A stretch of DNA of 64,000 bases, taken from Leptospirales bacterium (GTDB taxonomy: Bacteria > Spirochaetota > Leptospiria > Leptospirales > Leptonemataceae). The stretch lies in NCBI GenBank assembly GCA_016788865.1, contig JAEUSB010000074.1:1-64000 (forward strand), read 5' to 3'. Of the stretch, positions 53,771 through 62,904 are shown piece by piece; position 1 is the first letter of the stretch, and each line of letters opens with the position of its first letter. A program made the position numbers and the translations under genes. Under the pieces are notes generated by a model. It saw nothing but the letters and a program-made list of their open reading frames with translations. It made no database searches and had not been told where the DNA came from.

Positions 53771-54790
53771 TCAGCTCTTGTCAGAGCTAATTTGCTTCCA
53801 TTGCTCCAGCGTTCCGCCGGCCTTCCCATTCTTAATGATCTCGATGCAAGCGCCCGCGGCGGATTTGAGATCACCGCCAAATGTAGCGTGGTACAAGGGA
53901 GCTGCGTTCATAGCTACAGCTGCATTTTCTTCATCCGATCCCTTTCCGGAAAGAATTGCGCGCGCTCGGGCCACGGCTTCGTCCCGGTCTTTGACAACAA
54001 TTGCTCCCAGTGGAAAGGATTTAAAACCGAAATCTGCCGCCGTAAAGGTTCCTGATTCGATCCTGCCTTCCTTAATTTGAAAGTAACGCGTAGAAGCGGC
54101 CGGTGAAATCTCATCGAGGCCGTCGTCTGCATGCAGCACGTAGGCAACGGTACGACCCAGGTTCAGTAGTGTCTTTGCCACGGGTTCTAGAAACCGCGGA
54201 TCAAAGACTCCCACCAGCTGGTGCGTTACAGGCGCTGGATTGGTCAAAGGCCCCAGGATATTGAAAACAGTTCTGAACCCCAACGCACGCCGAACCGGTC
54301 CGGCATGCTTCATGGCTGGATGCCATGCCTGGGCAAAAAGGAAGGCAATGCCGGCCTTCTCAATGCAATGGGCCAATGCTTCCGGGCTCTGAACGGTCAA
54401 AGAAACCCCCAGCGTCTCAAGCAGGTCAGCCGAGCCTGTGGCGCTTGAAACCGCGCGGTTTCCGTGCTTGGCGACCTTGAGACCGGCCGCAGCCAGGACG
54501 AGGGCTGACAGGGTGGATACGTTGATTGTGTTTTGTCCGTCCCCGCCTGTGCCGCAGGTATCAACCACCGTTTCCAGGGGATTCGATTTCCAGGTCACGG
54601 CTGCCTTCCGCATAGAGCGGGCAAAACCTTCGATCTCGACCGGCGTTTCCCGCTTCATGGCTAGCGCCGTAAGGAAGGCGGCCGTCTGCGCTTCGCCGGC
54701 CTCTCCGGTCATTATGGTTGTCATTGCCCGCGCCGCCTCCTCAGACGTTAAGTCCTGCGACGCAATGAGTTTCTTTAAGATGTCCTGCAT
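53771..54790 (-). CDS. trpD: Anthranilate phosphoribosyltransferase
   Basis: 339 residues. The phosphoribosyl pyrophosphate site is CGTGGDGQNTINVST (79-93) with KHGNRAVSSATGSADLLE (108-125), and the later RALGFRTVFNILGPLTNP is also typical. It makes phosphoribosyl-anthranilate in tryptophan synthesis. No other trp genes are present; the gene lies between pgsA and yajC. Confidence 0.94.
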   Translation of the reverse strand: MQDILKKLIASQDLTSEEAARAMTTIMTGEAGEAQTAAFLTALAMKRETPVEIEGFARSMRKAAVTWKSNPLETVVDTCGTGGDGQNTINVSTLSALVLAAAGLKVAKHGNRAVSSATGSADLLETLGVSLTVQSPEALAHCIEKAGIAFLFAQAWHPAMKHAGPVRRALGFRTVFNILGPLTNPAPVTHQLVGVFDPRFLEPVAKTLLNLGRTVAYVLHADDGLDEISPAASTRYFQIKEGRIESGTFTAADFGFKSFPLGAIVVKDRDEAVARARAILSGKGSDEENAAVAMNAAPLYHATFGGDLKSAAGACIEIIKNGKAGGTLEQWKQISSDKS

Positions 54791-54791
54791 T

Positions 54792-55490
54792 TCAACCCTC
54801 GGCTGGCTGCTTCTTAATTGTATAAGGTGGCAAAAGTAATTTGTAGTTGGTCACCAGGTAGCGCAACCCGGACAGGATCGTAACGATCGTGGTGACCAGC
54901 ATGAGATAGTATGGCATGAAGCTGGCAATGCTATAGAAGAAGCCCGGATGATTTCCCGCCATATATTCGCTGTAGTTTGCCGCAGCGACGTCCCAGGAAC
55001 CAATCCCCTGCTTGCGAGCCTCTTCATAGAGACGATTGATTGCAGATGTGTCTGCGTAGGATACCATCAGGAAGCTGGTGAGAATCACGACTATGCTAAA
55101 CATCTGAAATGCGGTCTTCCATTTGCCAAAACGCGATGTGCGAAGCGAACGGCCTTTCTTGATCCCGAGATAGCGAAGCGCGGTAATCATCATGTCACGT
55201 CCGACAATACAAAACACCATCCAGAGCTGCGCTTGTTCCGTTAGAAATAGAAATGTAATGAACGCACCCAGAACCAGGAATTTGTCTGCAAGTGGATCAA
55301 GAAATTTCCCAAACTCAGTTTGCTGATTCCATTTCCTGGCCAGGTAGCCATCAACAAGATCTGTAAGCGACGCAAGCGCAAACAAGACAAAGGCAGTTAA
55401 CCGCAAGGTGAAAGATGGCTGGAGCAGGAAATAGATAAAGAAGGGAACTGATAGTACGCGAAGTACAGTTAAGAAATTGGGCAGATTCAA
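54792..55490 (-). CDS. pgsA: CDP-diacylglycerol-glycerol-3-phosphate 3-phosphatidyltransferase
   Basis: 232 residues with several transmembrane helices. The CDP-alcohol phosphotransferase motif is complete: Asp44, Asp47-Gly48, Ala51-Arg52, Gly61, Asp65, Asp69 in TDLVDGYLARKWNQQTEFGKFLDPLADK. The first segment MNLPNFLTVLRVLSVPFFIYFL is typical of PgsA. It makes phosphatidylglycerophosphate. It starts with a TTG overlapping the rimO stop (TTGA) and has an unusually long extracytoplasmic loop near 150-180. Confidence 0.92.
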   Translation of the reverse strand: MNLPNFLTVLRVLSVPFFIYFLLQPSFTLRLTAFVLFALASLTDLVDGYLARKWNQQTEFGKFLDPLADKFLVLGAFITFLFLTEQAQLWMVFCIVGRDMMITALRYLGIKKGRSLRTSRFGKWKTAFQMFSIVVILTSFLMVSYADTSAINRLYEEARKQGIGSWDVAAANYSEYMAGNHPGFFYSIASFMPYYLMLVTTIVTILSGLRYLVTNYKLLLPPYTIKKQPAEG

Positions 55491-56818
55491 ACAATTACGC
55501 CTGTTAGATCGAATTCCGCAAAACCAGTTATCTGCACATTTACAAGATCGCCTGGACTAAGCAACCTCGAATTTGGAAGATATACAACACCATCTGCTTC
55601 CGGCGCATCCTGAGCGCGGCGAGCAATGATTTCTTGATCCTGCGTTTCATCGACCATACAGCGGAAGGTTTGACCCACCAGATCTCTCTGTCGGTTCGCA
55701 TGTTGCAATAAAAATGCGTTTCGTACGCGATTGACGCGTTCCCTTGTGACTTCCGTTGGCACCTGATCGGGCAAAGTGGCTCCCGGCGTTCCTTCTTCCG
55801 GAGAATAGCTAAACAGGGCCAGTTTTTCGGGCCTTGATTCCTCGATAAATTCCAGGACCTCTTCCACATCGGCATCTGTTTCTCCCGGAAACCCAAGCAA
55901 AACAGAGGTGCGCACCTCGCTGCCGGGCAGTACGGAGCGCGCGAGCGAGAAGATGGCCTGGAAGCGCTCACGATCCCCAATGCGCCTCATGGCGCGGAGC
56001 ATCCTGGTTGATGCATGCTGAATGGGGCTTTCTAGATACGGGACCAGCTTCGGTAACGATCGATTCGCAAGGCCATTCAATATGGCCTCTGTCTTGCCAT
56101 CCGGATACATATACAGCATGCGAATCCAGTGAAGGTCTTCGACCTCATGCAAAGCCTCAAGCAGATCAAGGAATGCTCCAGGACTCCCGCCATACGAGTT
56201 TGAATCCTGGCTGACCAGGCAAACTTCCCGAACGCCCGATGCTGCCAGGTCCCGGCTCTCCTGAACAATTGTAGCAACAGGAATGTCGCGAAATTTACCG
56301 CGAAAAATTGGAATCGCACAAAACGAGCAACCACGATCGCATCCATCTGAAATCTTTACCGGTGCGAAAGAAGCACCTTTTACGATTGAGAATAAGGGAG
56401 ACAGCCTTTCTGTATCTGACCGCTTCTCTGATTCAGTTTCCGATTGGGATTTCGAGGCCGGACCAAACTTTGAACCTATGAGAGCACCTGCCTCATGGTA
56501 TCGCCCGGTTCCAAAGCTGAAATCTACTTCCGGCAGATCCGTTCGAACGTTTTCCGCATAACGTTCGCTGAAGCAACCAACCAGCACCAGCTTTTGATTC
56601 TTGTGTTTCTTTTTGATCTTTGCAGCACCCAGAACGGTCCGAATGGTCTCCATTTTTGCGTCTTCAATGAACGCACAGGAATTGATCAGGTGAAAGTCAG
56701 CTGTCTCTGGATTGTCCGATCGGGTGAATCCTTCACCGGAAAGACTTCGTTCCATCTCCCGGCTATCCGCCTGGTTTTTGGGGCAACCAAGCGTTGTAAT
56801 GAAATAAGAAGAACTCAC
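55487..56818 (-). CDS. rimO: Ribosomal protein uS12 methylthiotransferase RimO
   Basis: 443 residues from a GTG overlapping the previous stop. The N-terminal methylthiotransferase domain holds an iron-sulfur cluster through Cys12, Cys48 and Cys82. The radical SAM motif is CDRGCSFC (Cys160, Cys164, Cys167) and a TRAM domain closes the protein. The opening YFITTLGCPKNQADS is specific to RimO rather than MiaB. It adds a methylthio group to Asp88 of uS12. Confidence 0.94.
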   Translation of the reverse strand: MSSSYFITTLGCPKNQADSREMERSLSGEGFTRSDNPETADFHLINSCAFIEDAKMETIRTVLGAAKIKKKHKNQKLVLVGCFSERYAENVRTDLPEVDFSFGTGRYHEAGALIGSKFGPASKSQSETESEKRSDTERLSPLFSIVKGASFAPVKISDGCDRGCSFCAIPIFRGKFRDIPVATIVQESRDLAASGVREVCLVSQDSNSYGGSPGAFLDLLEALHEVEDLHWIRMLYMYPDGKTEAILNGLANRSLPKLVPYLESPIQHASTRMLRAMRRIGDRERFQAIFSLARSVLPGSEVRTSVLLGFPGETDADVEEVLEFIEESRPEKLALFSYSPEEGTPGATLPDQVPTEVTRERVNRVRNAFLLQHANRQRDLVGQTFRCMVDETQDQEIIARRAQDAPEADGVVYLPNSRLLSPGDLVNVQITGFAEFDLTGVIV

Positions 56819-57900
56819 TGGGCCGCTTCGATCTTCTCCTCAATCTGGGCGAGACCTGGATCGAGTGGATCCGGAACTTTTCTGTATGTAATCTTAACTA
56901 TTTTTCCAGGAGGACCGGCAATACGAGGTGGCTTGCCGGGCGCAAGAACCTGAACGCCTGCGCCGTTTCCGACTTTGATCTCCAGTCTGTTCTTTGCTTC
57001 AAAGGTTCTGGATTCGCCGGTGCGAATTTCTACACCACGGTGGTAGTTTCCATCATCTGTCCATTCAACGTATGAGTCTGCGACAAACTGCAATGTAACC
57101 TGAATGGCTCCCTGCTGCTGCACCGCTACCTTGTCCCCGGACTCGAGCTGGATTCTCGCAGATGCCTCTCCAATTGCACGCGGCGTGACGCGAACCTCTC
57201 CGCTTAACTCTTTGAGAGCCTGCGTGTCAGAATTCAAAGCAACGAGTTCACCTTCTGCTGCATAAAACGAGAAATCCGCCTCGTCATTGATGCGCATCAA
57301 GAAGAGTGCCCGCGGTTTTCCTTCTGGCGTTGGCTGGATTTCTCCGAGGCAAAGCTTTATGGCTGTACTCTCAAGATTGAAGCGCAGTGCATTCTCTTTT
57401 GAAACTGCTTCCTGGCGAGGTGGCGCGCCTTTTGCGGGAAGCGCGATTGGAATGATTTCGCGGTTGGCACAATTGGAGTCCGGTGTGCTGACCTGGTTTG
57501 AGCTGGAACTTCCGGAGAAGCGGAACACGCCGGACATAAAGAGCAATCCTACACCCAGGACAGCGGCCAAACCGGCAACGACAAAGACTACGTTTTTGCC
57601 AACAGTCGGCAGACGAATTCCCGTTGGGCGCGTCAGCTCTTCAATGGGTGATTGCGTGAGATCGATTTGCTGGCCGCGGAACAGGTTTTCAAGATGTCCT
57701 GTTTCCAGGTTTAAGAATTCAGAATAAGATTTGAGAGCACCAAGCGCGTACGTTTCGGCAGGGAATACGGTAAAGTCTTCATTCTCGAGTGCTTCAACCC
57801 AGCGCGGGCTAATAAACGTTTCACGAGCAACGTCTTTGATGGTCAGTTTCTTGCCCTCACGGGCATCTTTCAGGATAGTTCCGAGTCTTTTTGCTAGCAT
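56815..57900 (-). CDS. RodZ-like protein (cytoplasmic HTH, one membrane span, periplasmic DUF4115)
   Basis: 361 residues. The N-terminal helix-turn-helix (LGTILKDAREGKKLTIKDVARETFISPRWVEALENEDF) has the RodZ pattern, with PAETYALGALKSYSEFLNL following. One transmembrane helix lies at about 104-127 (VVFVVAGLAAVLGVGLLFMSGV). The C-terminal beta domain (VADSYVEWTDDGNYHRG, FEAKNRLEIKVGNGAGVQVL) fits DUF4115. RodZ links MreB filaments to the wall synthesis machinery. The neighbourhood with lolA and ftsK fits an envelope role. Confidence 0.85.
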   Translation of the reverse strand: MLAKRLGTILKDAREGKKLTIKDVARETFISPRWVEALENEDFTVFPAETYALGALKSYSEFLNLETGHLENLFRGQQIDLTQSPIEELTRPTGIRLPTVGKNVVFVVAGLAAVLGVGLLFMSGVFRFSGSSSSNQVSTPDSNCANREIIPIALPAKGAPPRQEAVSKENALRFNLESTAIKLCLGEIQPTPEGKPRALFLMRINDEADFSFYAAEGELVALNSDTQALKELSGEVRVTPRAIGEASARIQLESGDKVAVQQQGAIQVTLQFVADSYVEWTDDGNYHRGVEIRTGESRTFEAKNRLEIKVGNGAGVQVLAPGKPPRIAGPPGKIVKITYRKVPDPLDPGLAQIEEKIEAAQ

Positions 57901-57906
57901 GTAACG

Positions 57907-58617
57907 TTATTCACTCACAAGGGGATTTGCTACCACACGAACAGACTCCGGTGGATCATACTGAAAGATTTTACCTTCCAGAGTTGGATTCACTTCCCCA
58001 TTTCTAAATGTAAGCGTGCTCGTCTTGCCTTGCCCGTCAGACGCAACCGCGCGACGGATCAGGAAAGAATTGGAATCGATAAATAGCTTAATTTTTTCGT
58101 ACCCGCCGGTCTTCTCGCGTTGATCCATTTCAAGAACAAAGACATTCATTCCATCTTCTGTTCTGGGTTGTTCAGCCTTATCAAAACGGTAGTGATACTT
58201 GCGAAATAAACGGGAAACGCCTGGACCCGCAGTATCCAGGAAAATATTCTTACCGTTTTCATCTTTCTTCTGGAGACGAAGGTCCTGCTTTCCTGCAGCG
58301 TTCAGGCGGGCTATATAAACCCAGAGAGTGCGGCCATCGGAGACGATCAGGTTTCCCGCAGGGGCATCAAAGCTGAAGCGGACCTTCCCCGGATTCTTAT
58401 ACGCGCAGGAGCCGCTCATGGCCTTCGACGTGGCGCCGTCCTGGGTCGTGATCTGGAACTGGGCGCTGAACGTGTTCATCTTCTCATACACATCCATGAC
58501 TTTTCTGGCCACATCCGCATGTGAAACCAGCCGTTTCTCCTCTCCATTCAGTGGAGAGAATAGAAGCAAAAATGCGCTGGAAATAGCCGAAAAATGGGCC
58601 CAGATTCGAGTTTTCAT
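57907..58617 (-). CDS. lolA: LolA-like outer-membrane lipoprotein carrier protein
   Basis: 236 residues from the ATG at 58617, which opens a normal signal peptide (MKTRIWAHFSAISSAFLLLFS). A TTG at 58656 overlaps the ftsK stop as TTGA and may be the true start, giving a longer N-terminus. The mature part matches the LolA/LolB fold: VMDVYEKMNTFSAQFQITTQ, SGSCAYKNPGKVRFSFDAPAGNLIVSDGRTLWVYI. LolA ferries lipoproteins across the periplasm, which fits the many lipoprotein genes in the window. Confidence 0.85.
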   Translation of the reverse strand: MKTRIWAHFSAISSAFLLLFSPLNGEEKRLVSHADVARKVMDVYEKMNTFSAQFQITTQDGATSKAMSGSCAYKNPGKVRFSFDAPAGNLIVSDGRTLWVYIARLNAAGKQDLRLQKKDENGKNIFLDTAGPGVSRLFRKYHYRFDKAEQPRTEDGMNVFVLEMDQREKTGGYEKIKLFIDSNSFLIRRAVASDGQGKTSTLTFRNGEVNPTLEGKIFQYDPPESVRVVANPLVSE

Positions 58618-58652
58618 CCGCACGGGAAGAAGTCGCGGATGAGGGCCCAGGG

Positions 58653-61430
58653 TCAAGACCTTTTCAGGATTTCTCTAGGTCGGGTCCCGATTGCCGGCCC
58701 CAGATACCCTTTTTGCTCCAGGGCTTCAATGATATTAGCAGCACGATTATAACCAATCCTCAGACGCCGCTGTACATACGAGGTCGAAGTCTTTCCACTC
58801 TCTTGAATTATCTGCCAGGCCTGCTGGAGCAATTCCGCGTCGATTGGCTCATCTGTTGCTTCCTCTTCGTCTTCGTCCGGGATTGAAACGTCGACATAGA
58901 CGGGCTCGCCATAGCGACGGGTTTCTTCTACGATCTTTGCAATCTCTTCCTCGGTGATGAGTGGAGCTTGAACACGAGTCAGTCCGGTGCTATTTGGAGA
59001 CTTGTAGAGCATATCACCGCCGCCGAGCAACGCATCGGCTCCGTTTAGATCGAGGATGATTCGCGAATCCGTTTTCTGAGCCACATGAAATGCGACGCGA
59101 GCTGGAGCGTTGGCTTTGATATGCGGCGTAATCACGTCCACCGATGGCCGCTGCGTTGCCATGATCATATGAATGCCAACAGCCCGGGCCTTTTGTGCCA
59201 GGCGCCAGAGCGCATCTTCCACTTCTTTGGGAGAAATGAGCATCAAATCTGATAACTCATCGATTACGATCACGATGTATGGAATCTGCGCCGATTCTCC
59301 TTTTGCTTTCATGCGCTCATTGTAAGAAACAATGTCGCGGCATTTCATGTAGGATAGATGTTCGTAACGGCGTTCCATCTCTTGAAGAATCCAGGCGAGC
59401 GATTTGGCCGCAATTCGCGGATCCGTAATTACCGGCATTAGCAGATGCGGGATGCCTTCGTAGAGTTTTAGCTCCACCATCTTTGGATCGATCATGATAA
59501 ATCGAACTTCTTCCGGGCTATGCGCGTAGAGCAGCGAAGCAATCACAGAATTCATGAAGACCGATTTACCCTGACCGGAGGCGCCGGCAATGAGCAGATG
59601 CGGAGCGCGCGCCAGATCCAGATAGATGTTTCGTCCGGAGATATCCTTTCCAAGTATGATGCCCAGGCGATTCTGTTTTCCGAAGAACTCGCGATCCTTG
59701 CGAGCCACTTCACCCAGAGTGACCGTCTGTCTGACACGATTTGGGATTTCAATTCCCACGGTCGGTTTGCCGGGTAGTGGAGCAACGATCCGAACCGAAG
59801 AGACGGCCAGATTCATTCGAATCTCATTTTCAATCCCAAGGATTTTGTTTAGTCGCACGCCAGGATCCAGCAGAATTTCGAATAACGTGATGATTGGCCC
59901 GCGTTGAGTGGACGTTACGCGGCCAGGAATCCCATAGTCTTTGAGTACTTTTTCCAATTTTTCTGTGGTTTCGCGCATTTCGCGATCAACGTCGGTTGCA
60001 GGAATTGGCTGAGAAAGTTGCAGTATGTCCGTTGGTAAGTGATACCGTCCGCCGCGACGGCGCACAAATGGCACACCGGTTGCGGGGCCGCTCGGAAGTC
60101 TGGAAGCCTTCTCGCGTGCAGTTGCTTCTGCCTCAGCGACTTCGTCTTCATCCAACTCCTCATCGGTCGCAGCATCCGCAACTGACTGAAAACCTGGAAC
60201 AACTTCGCTGGCAGGGAGATCCTGGCTATCGCTGGAGAGATCATCAACGCCCGCCCCATGCTCCTCCAGGCTCGAGATGTCATCTGTTGGCATGGTTTCG
60301 ACCATAACCTGAGTGCTTGCAGCAGCAAGTCCGAGCGTGGCAAGTCCAGGTCCAATTTGTGAATCGATTTCAGGTGTTGCGTCAGAGTTAAAGTTCGAGT
60401 TTTCTCTGGTTGCCGTTGGATAATCGTCTACCGTCGCCGATCCGGCAAATCTTTGCGAGGAAACCTGGATTGTTTCCTGGTTTCTTTCGTCGGATCGATT
60501 CAAATAGCTTGCTGCGAGCTGGCTGAGGGTTTGTGCTCCGCTTTTGCCCGTGCGAAACATATAACGCGAATGATCGAGATTGAAAGAACCGCGAAATGCA
60601 GCTTCAGACTCGACAATGACAGGACGTCCCACATGACGAACGGCAACATTCCCGAGCAGACCGCGCGAGTCCACTTGCTGGAAAGGTGGCCTTAATTCGG
60701 AGGGCGGAGCCTGCGAAGATTGCGTCGGTGGTTCGTCGAGCTGGCTCTTCTGGAAGAATGGGAGATCCTCGGCCTCATGCCTGTCAAATTTCAAAGATTC
60801 CTCCGAGGGTTCTGCATTCTTCCTATTGTTCAGATAGGACATTGCAAGTCCGGCGATTCCTGCAAGCGCAGCCAGCCGACCGCCGTTTGATGCGCCATTG
60901 CTTGCGTTCCCCGGTTCAGTGGGCCTGCCTTCCATCTTGTTTTCAAACGTGCCGTACAGCTTTTGAATGCCGCGCCCGGCGTCGGCGAAAGTTGCGCCCG
61001 TGGACAAGAAGACGGCCGGAAGAAAAATACCAAATGAGATTAAGACCGCACCCCATCGCCCAAATGCAAAGGACAGGGCACCACCCATCGACTCACCGAT
61101 GAGACCTGTAGCCGTCTCTGATACCAGGCCCACCCAGATAGCAGCTGCAGTCGTCAGGACCAGTATACTGACCATTCGAACGAGCGGGTCAACGAGCTGT
61201 CCTCTATAGAGGCCTGCCCCACCCTGCAGGAGCAGGAAGATGGGAACGAAAAATGCCGTCTTGCCGAGCAGGTGAAATAGAATCTGGGCGGTTGCGATAC
61301 CCACCCTGCCGATCAGGTTTTCCGGTTGTCCGTCAATCTCCCTGTGCGTGGCCAGGGCCAGAAACATGAGAATCCCACCCAGGAAGACCAGAAAAGAGAT
61401 AGCATCCCCCATGTTCTTGCGCTCGGCCAT
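58653..61430 (-). CDS. ftsK: DNA translocase FtsK/SpoIIIE
   Basis: 925 residues. Four N-terminal transmembrane helices lie within about residues 10-155. A disordered, Ser/Glu/Asp-rich linker runs to about 450. The motor domain follows with Walker A in LLIAGASGQGKSVFMNS (around residue 615) and Walker B in YIVIVIDELSDLM. The C-terminal winged-helix gamma domain (LLQQAWQIIQESGKTSTSYVQRRLRIGYNRAANIIEALEQKGYLGPA) binds the orienting DNA sequences. It coordinates chromosome segregation with septation. It begins the long minus-strand operon. Confidence 0.94.
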   Translation of the reverse strand: MAERKNMGDAISFLVFLGGILMFLALATHREIDGQPENLIGRVGIATAQILFHLLGKTAFFVPIFLLLQGGAGLYRGQLVDPLVRMVSILVLTTAAAIWVGLVSETATGLIGESMGGALSFAFGRWGAVLISFGIFLPAVFLSTGATFADAGRGIQKLYGTFENKMEGRPTEPGNASNGASNGGRLAALAGIAGLAMSYLNNRKNAEPSEESLKFDRHEAEDLPFFQKSQLDEPPTQSSQAPPSELRPPFQQVDSRGLLGNVAVRHVGRPVIVESEAAFRGSFNLDHSRYMFRTGKSGAQTLSQLAASYLNRSDERNQETIQVSSQRFAGSATVDDYPTATRENSNFNSDATPEIDSQIGPGLATLGLAAASTQVMVETMPTDDISSLEEHGAGVDDLSSDSQDLPASEVVPGFQSVADAATDEELDEDEVAEAEATAREKASRLPSGPATGVPFVRRRGGRYHLPTDILQLSQPIPATDVDREMRETTEKLEKVLKDYGIPGRVTSTQRGPIITLFEILLDPGVRLNKILGIENEIRMNLAVSSVRIVAPLPGKPTVGIEIPNRVRQTVTLGEVARKDREFFGKQNRLGIILGKDISGRNIYLDLARAPHLLIAGASGQGKSVFMNSVIASLLYAHSPEEVRFIMIDPKMVELKLYEGIPHLLMPVITDPRIAAKSLAWILQEMERRYEHLSYMKCRDIVSYNERMKAKGESAQIPYIVIVIDELSDLMLISPKEVEDALWRLAQKARAVGIHMIMATQRPSVDVITPHIKANAPARVAFHVAQKTDSRIILDLNGADALLGGGDMLYKSPNSTGLTRVQAPLITEEEIAKIVEETRRYGEPVYVDVSIPDEDEEEATDEPIDAELLQQAWQIIQESGKTSTSYVQRRLRIGYNRAANIIEALEQKGYLGPAIGTRPREILKRS

Positions 61431-61447
61431 GCCTTATTTTCGGCCTT

Positions 61448-61463
61448 CCAGGTCGGGACCTGG
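61448..61463. other. Hairpin in the ftsK leader
   Basis: CCAGGTC-GG-GACCTGG is a perfect 7-pair stem, 18 bases ahead of the ftsK ATG. On the plus strand it is followed by CTCTTTTTAT, so in that direction it looks like a rho-independent terminator. That could stop antisense transcription coming from ftsK or shield the region to its right. Confidence 0.45.
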
Positions 61464-61487
61464 CTCTTTTTATCCGAGGCGGGAGAT

Positions 61488-61612
61488 TTAACCGCGGAGG
61501 GTCAACCGGAGACTGAGGCGGCAAAGGGAAAATTAACCACAAAGAGCGCAAAAGGCACGTTGCAAAGGTTTGCCGCCGAGACACGGAGAGACCGGAGCGA
61601 AGAACCGCGAAG
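61488..61612. repeat. Degenerate repeat block between ftsK and the MarR gene
   Basis: The block contains several starts of the same kind: TTAACCGCGGAGG near 61488, TTAACCACAAAGAGCGC near 61533, GAGACACGGAGAGACCGGAG and GAACCGCGAAG near the end. These look like left halves of the palindromic repeats that follow. No gene is visible here; the whole 438-base gap from 61431 to 61868 is taken by the ftsK leader hairpin, repeats and the MarR promoter. Confidence 0.5.
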
Positions 61613-61681
61613 TAACCACAGATGGGTGCAAACACAGATCGAAAATTCATCACCCGTGTGCATCTATGTCCATCTGCGGTC
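61613..61681. repeat. Palindromic repeat, AACCACAGATGG type
   Basis: Left end TAACCACAGATGGGTGC and right end CATCTATGTCCATCTGCGGTC are inverted copies of each other with a few mismatches (AACCACAGATGG against GACCGCAGATGG). The roughly 69-base element forms a long imperfect hairpin. It resembles the CACAGATGGACACAGAT-type hairpin repeats known from many bacterial genomes, from memory. Confidence 0.6.
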
Positions 61682-61691
61682 AAACACCTCT

Positions 61692-61775
61692 CGAATTTTC
61701 ACGCTGAGGCCCAGAGGGCGCAGAGTTTAAAAAAGGCACCTCGGCGAACTCAGCGTCTCTGCGTGAGATTTCCCC
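61692..61775. repeat. Interspersed palindromic repeat, copy B
   Basis: Left GAATTTTCACGCTGAG and the reverse complement of the right end, GGGGAAATCTCACGCAGAG, form inverted ends. The inner AAAAAAGGCACCTCGGCGAA and CTCAGCGTCTC are nearly the same as in copy C at 62905. Related to copy A at 18447. Confidence 0.62.
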
Positions 61776-61831
61776 GGTAGGGTGCGGCGGGCGAAACTTA
61801 TCTTGTGATCTTTGTGGGGTTCAATTCCCAG

Positions 61832-61870
61832 TTGACCTCTCGCCTCTAATTAGTTTTATGTAAAACTAAT
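61832..61870 (+). promoter_or_regulatory. Promoter and operator of the MarR gene
   Basis: TTGACC (61832-61837) and TTTTAT (61854-61859) are 16 bases apart. The -10 region is part of a perfect 22-base palindrome (61849-61870) with 10-base arms ATTAGTTTTA/TAAAACTAAT and a TG centre. The palindrome ends inside the start codon at 61869. It is the size and symmetry expected of a MarR operator. Transcription would begin at or near the ATG, giving a leaderless message. Confidence 0.6.
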
Positions 61871-62291
61871 GCGAGTCCGGGGACTCATCCAGCAAATTGC
61901 GACTATCCGCGAAAAGACGCATTCGCGCATGGAACAGTATCTGAACGACTACGGCCTCGCAGAAATTGCCCCATCGCACGGCTCTATTCTCATCGCACTT
62001 GATCGAGTCGATTCGCTGACGATGGGAGAGCTGGCCCAGGCCGTAGATCGAGACAAATCGACGCTGACCGTACTCGTAAATCGCCTGGAGCAACTGGGTT
62101 ACGTGCGGCGGCTCCCTGATTCTCAGGATTTGCGAATTACACGCATTGCCCTCACCGACCGCGCAAGGAAGGCCAGGCGAAAGTTCACGATGGTATCGCA
62201 GCGGATGAATCGAGAATTCTTCGCCGGCTTCGAGGACGCGGAACTGAACGAACTGCGCCGACTGCTAACCAAACTGCAATCCAACCTGTAA
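61869..62291 (+). CDS. MarR-family transcriptional regulator
   Basis: 140 residues. The winged helix is clear: SHGSILIALDRVDSLTMGELAQAVDRDKSTLTVLVNRLEQLGYVRRLPDSQDLRITRIALTDRARKAR, with the wing Asp-Leu-Arg and flanking dimerisation helices. It probably represses its own gene through the palindrome over its start and controls the DUF4442 gene 26 bases downstream. The ligand is unknown; a lipid-related effector would fit the neighbour. Confidence 0.88.
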   Translation: MRVRGLIQQIATIREKTHSRMEQYLNDYGLAEIAPSHGSILIALDRVDSLTMGELAQAVDRDKSTLTVLVNRLEQLGYVRRLPDSQDLRITRIALTDRARKARRKFTMVSQRMNREFFAGFEDAELNELRRLLTKLQSNL

Positions 62292-62317
62292 TAAAGAAAA
62301 GAACCAAGGAGAATCAG

Positions 62318-62854
62318 ATGCAAACCGAACAATTCGTTTTACATAAAACCACATGGGACTGGCAGGCCTATTGGAGAAAGGTCAGAGAAACAATTCGCTT
62401 TCTCAGGATCACTCCCGTGTACTATCTCTCAGGCGGAAGAATTGAATCCGTCTCAGAAGACTTCAGAAGCCTGGTTATCAGGATTCCGCATAACTTTGTG
62501 ACGAAGAACCTCGTTAACTCCGTTTTTGGTGGATCGCTTTTTGCCGCCACGGACCCCGTCTACATGGCCATGCTCATGCAGGCCCTTGGTCCTGATTACT
62601 TCGTGATCGACAAAGAAGGCAAAATGGAATACATCAAACCACTGACGTCCAGCGGCTATGCGAAGTTCGAACTTATGCAGGCTGATATCGATTCGATCAT
62701 ATCTGAATGCGCGGCAAAGAAGAAGGCTCTCCGTACATTTCCGGTTTCGATTCAAAGTAGCGACGGGACGGTAGTTGCCCGATGTGAAAGAACGCTCTAC
62801 ATTCGTAAGATGAATACGGAGAGCGTTAACTCAAGGTTGAAAAGGAGGATGTAA
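62318..62854 (+). CDS. DUF4442 hotdog-fold protein, thioesterase-like
   Basis: 178 residues. SLVIRIPHNFVTKNLVNSVFGGSLFAATDPVYMAMLMQALG is the hotdog central helix with the N-x-x-G-x-x-F-A pattern of this family. DYFVIDKEGKMEYIKPLTS and the closing strands follow. The family is related to acyl-CoA thioesterases, and activity on acyl-CoA is inferred. AAGGAG precedes the ATG. Controlled with, and probably by, the MarR gene upstream. Confidence 0.82.
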   Translation: MQTEQFVLHKTTWDWQAYWRKVRETIRFLRITPVYYLSGGRIESVSEDFRSLVIRIPHNFVTKNLVNSVFGGSLFAATDPVYMAMLMQALGPDYFVIDKEGKMEYIKPLTSSGYAKFELMQADIDSIISECAAKKKALRTFPVSIQSSDGTVVARCERTLYIRKMNTESVNSRLKRRM

Positions 62855-62904
62855 TTTCGGAGGGGTTTAGCTCTTCGGTCCTCCTGGACAATTGTTCGAA
62901 ATGT

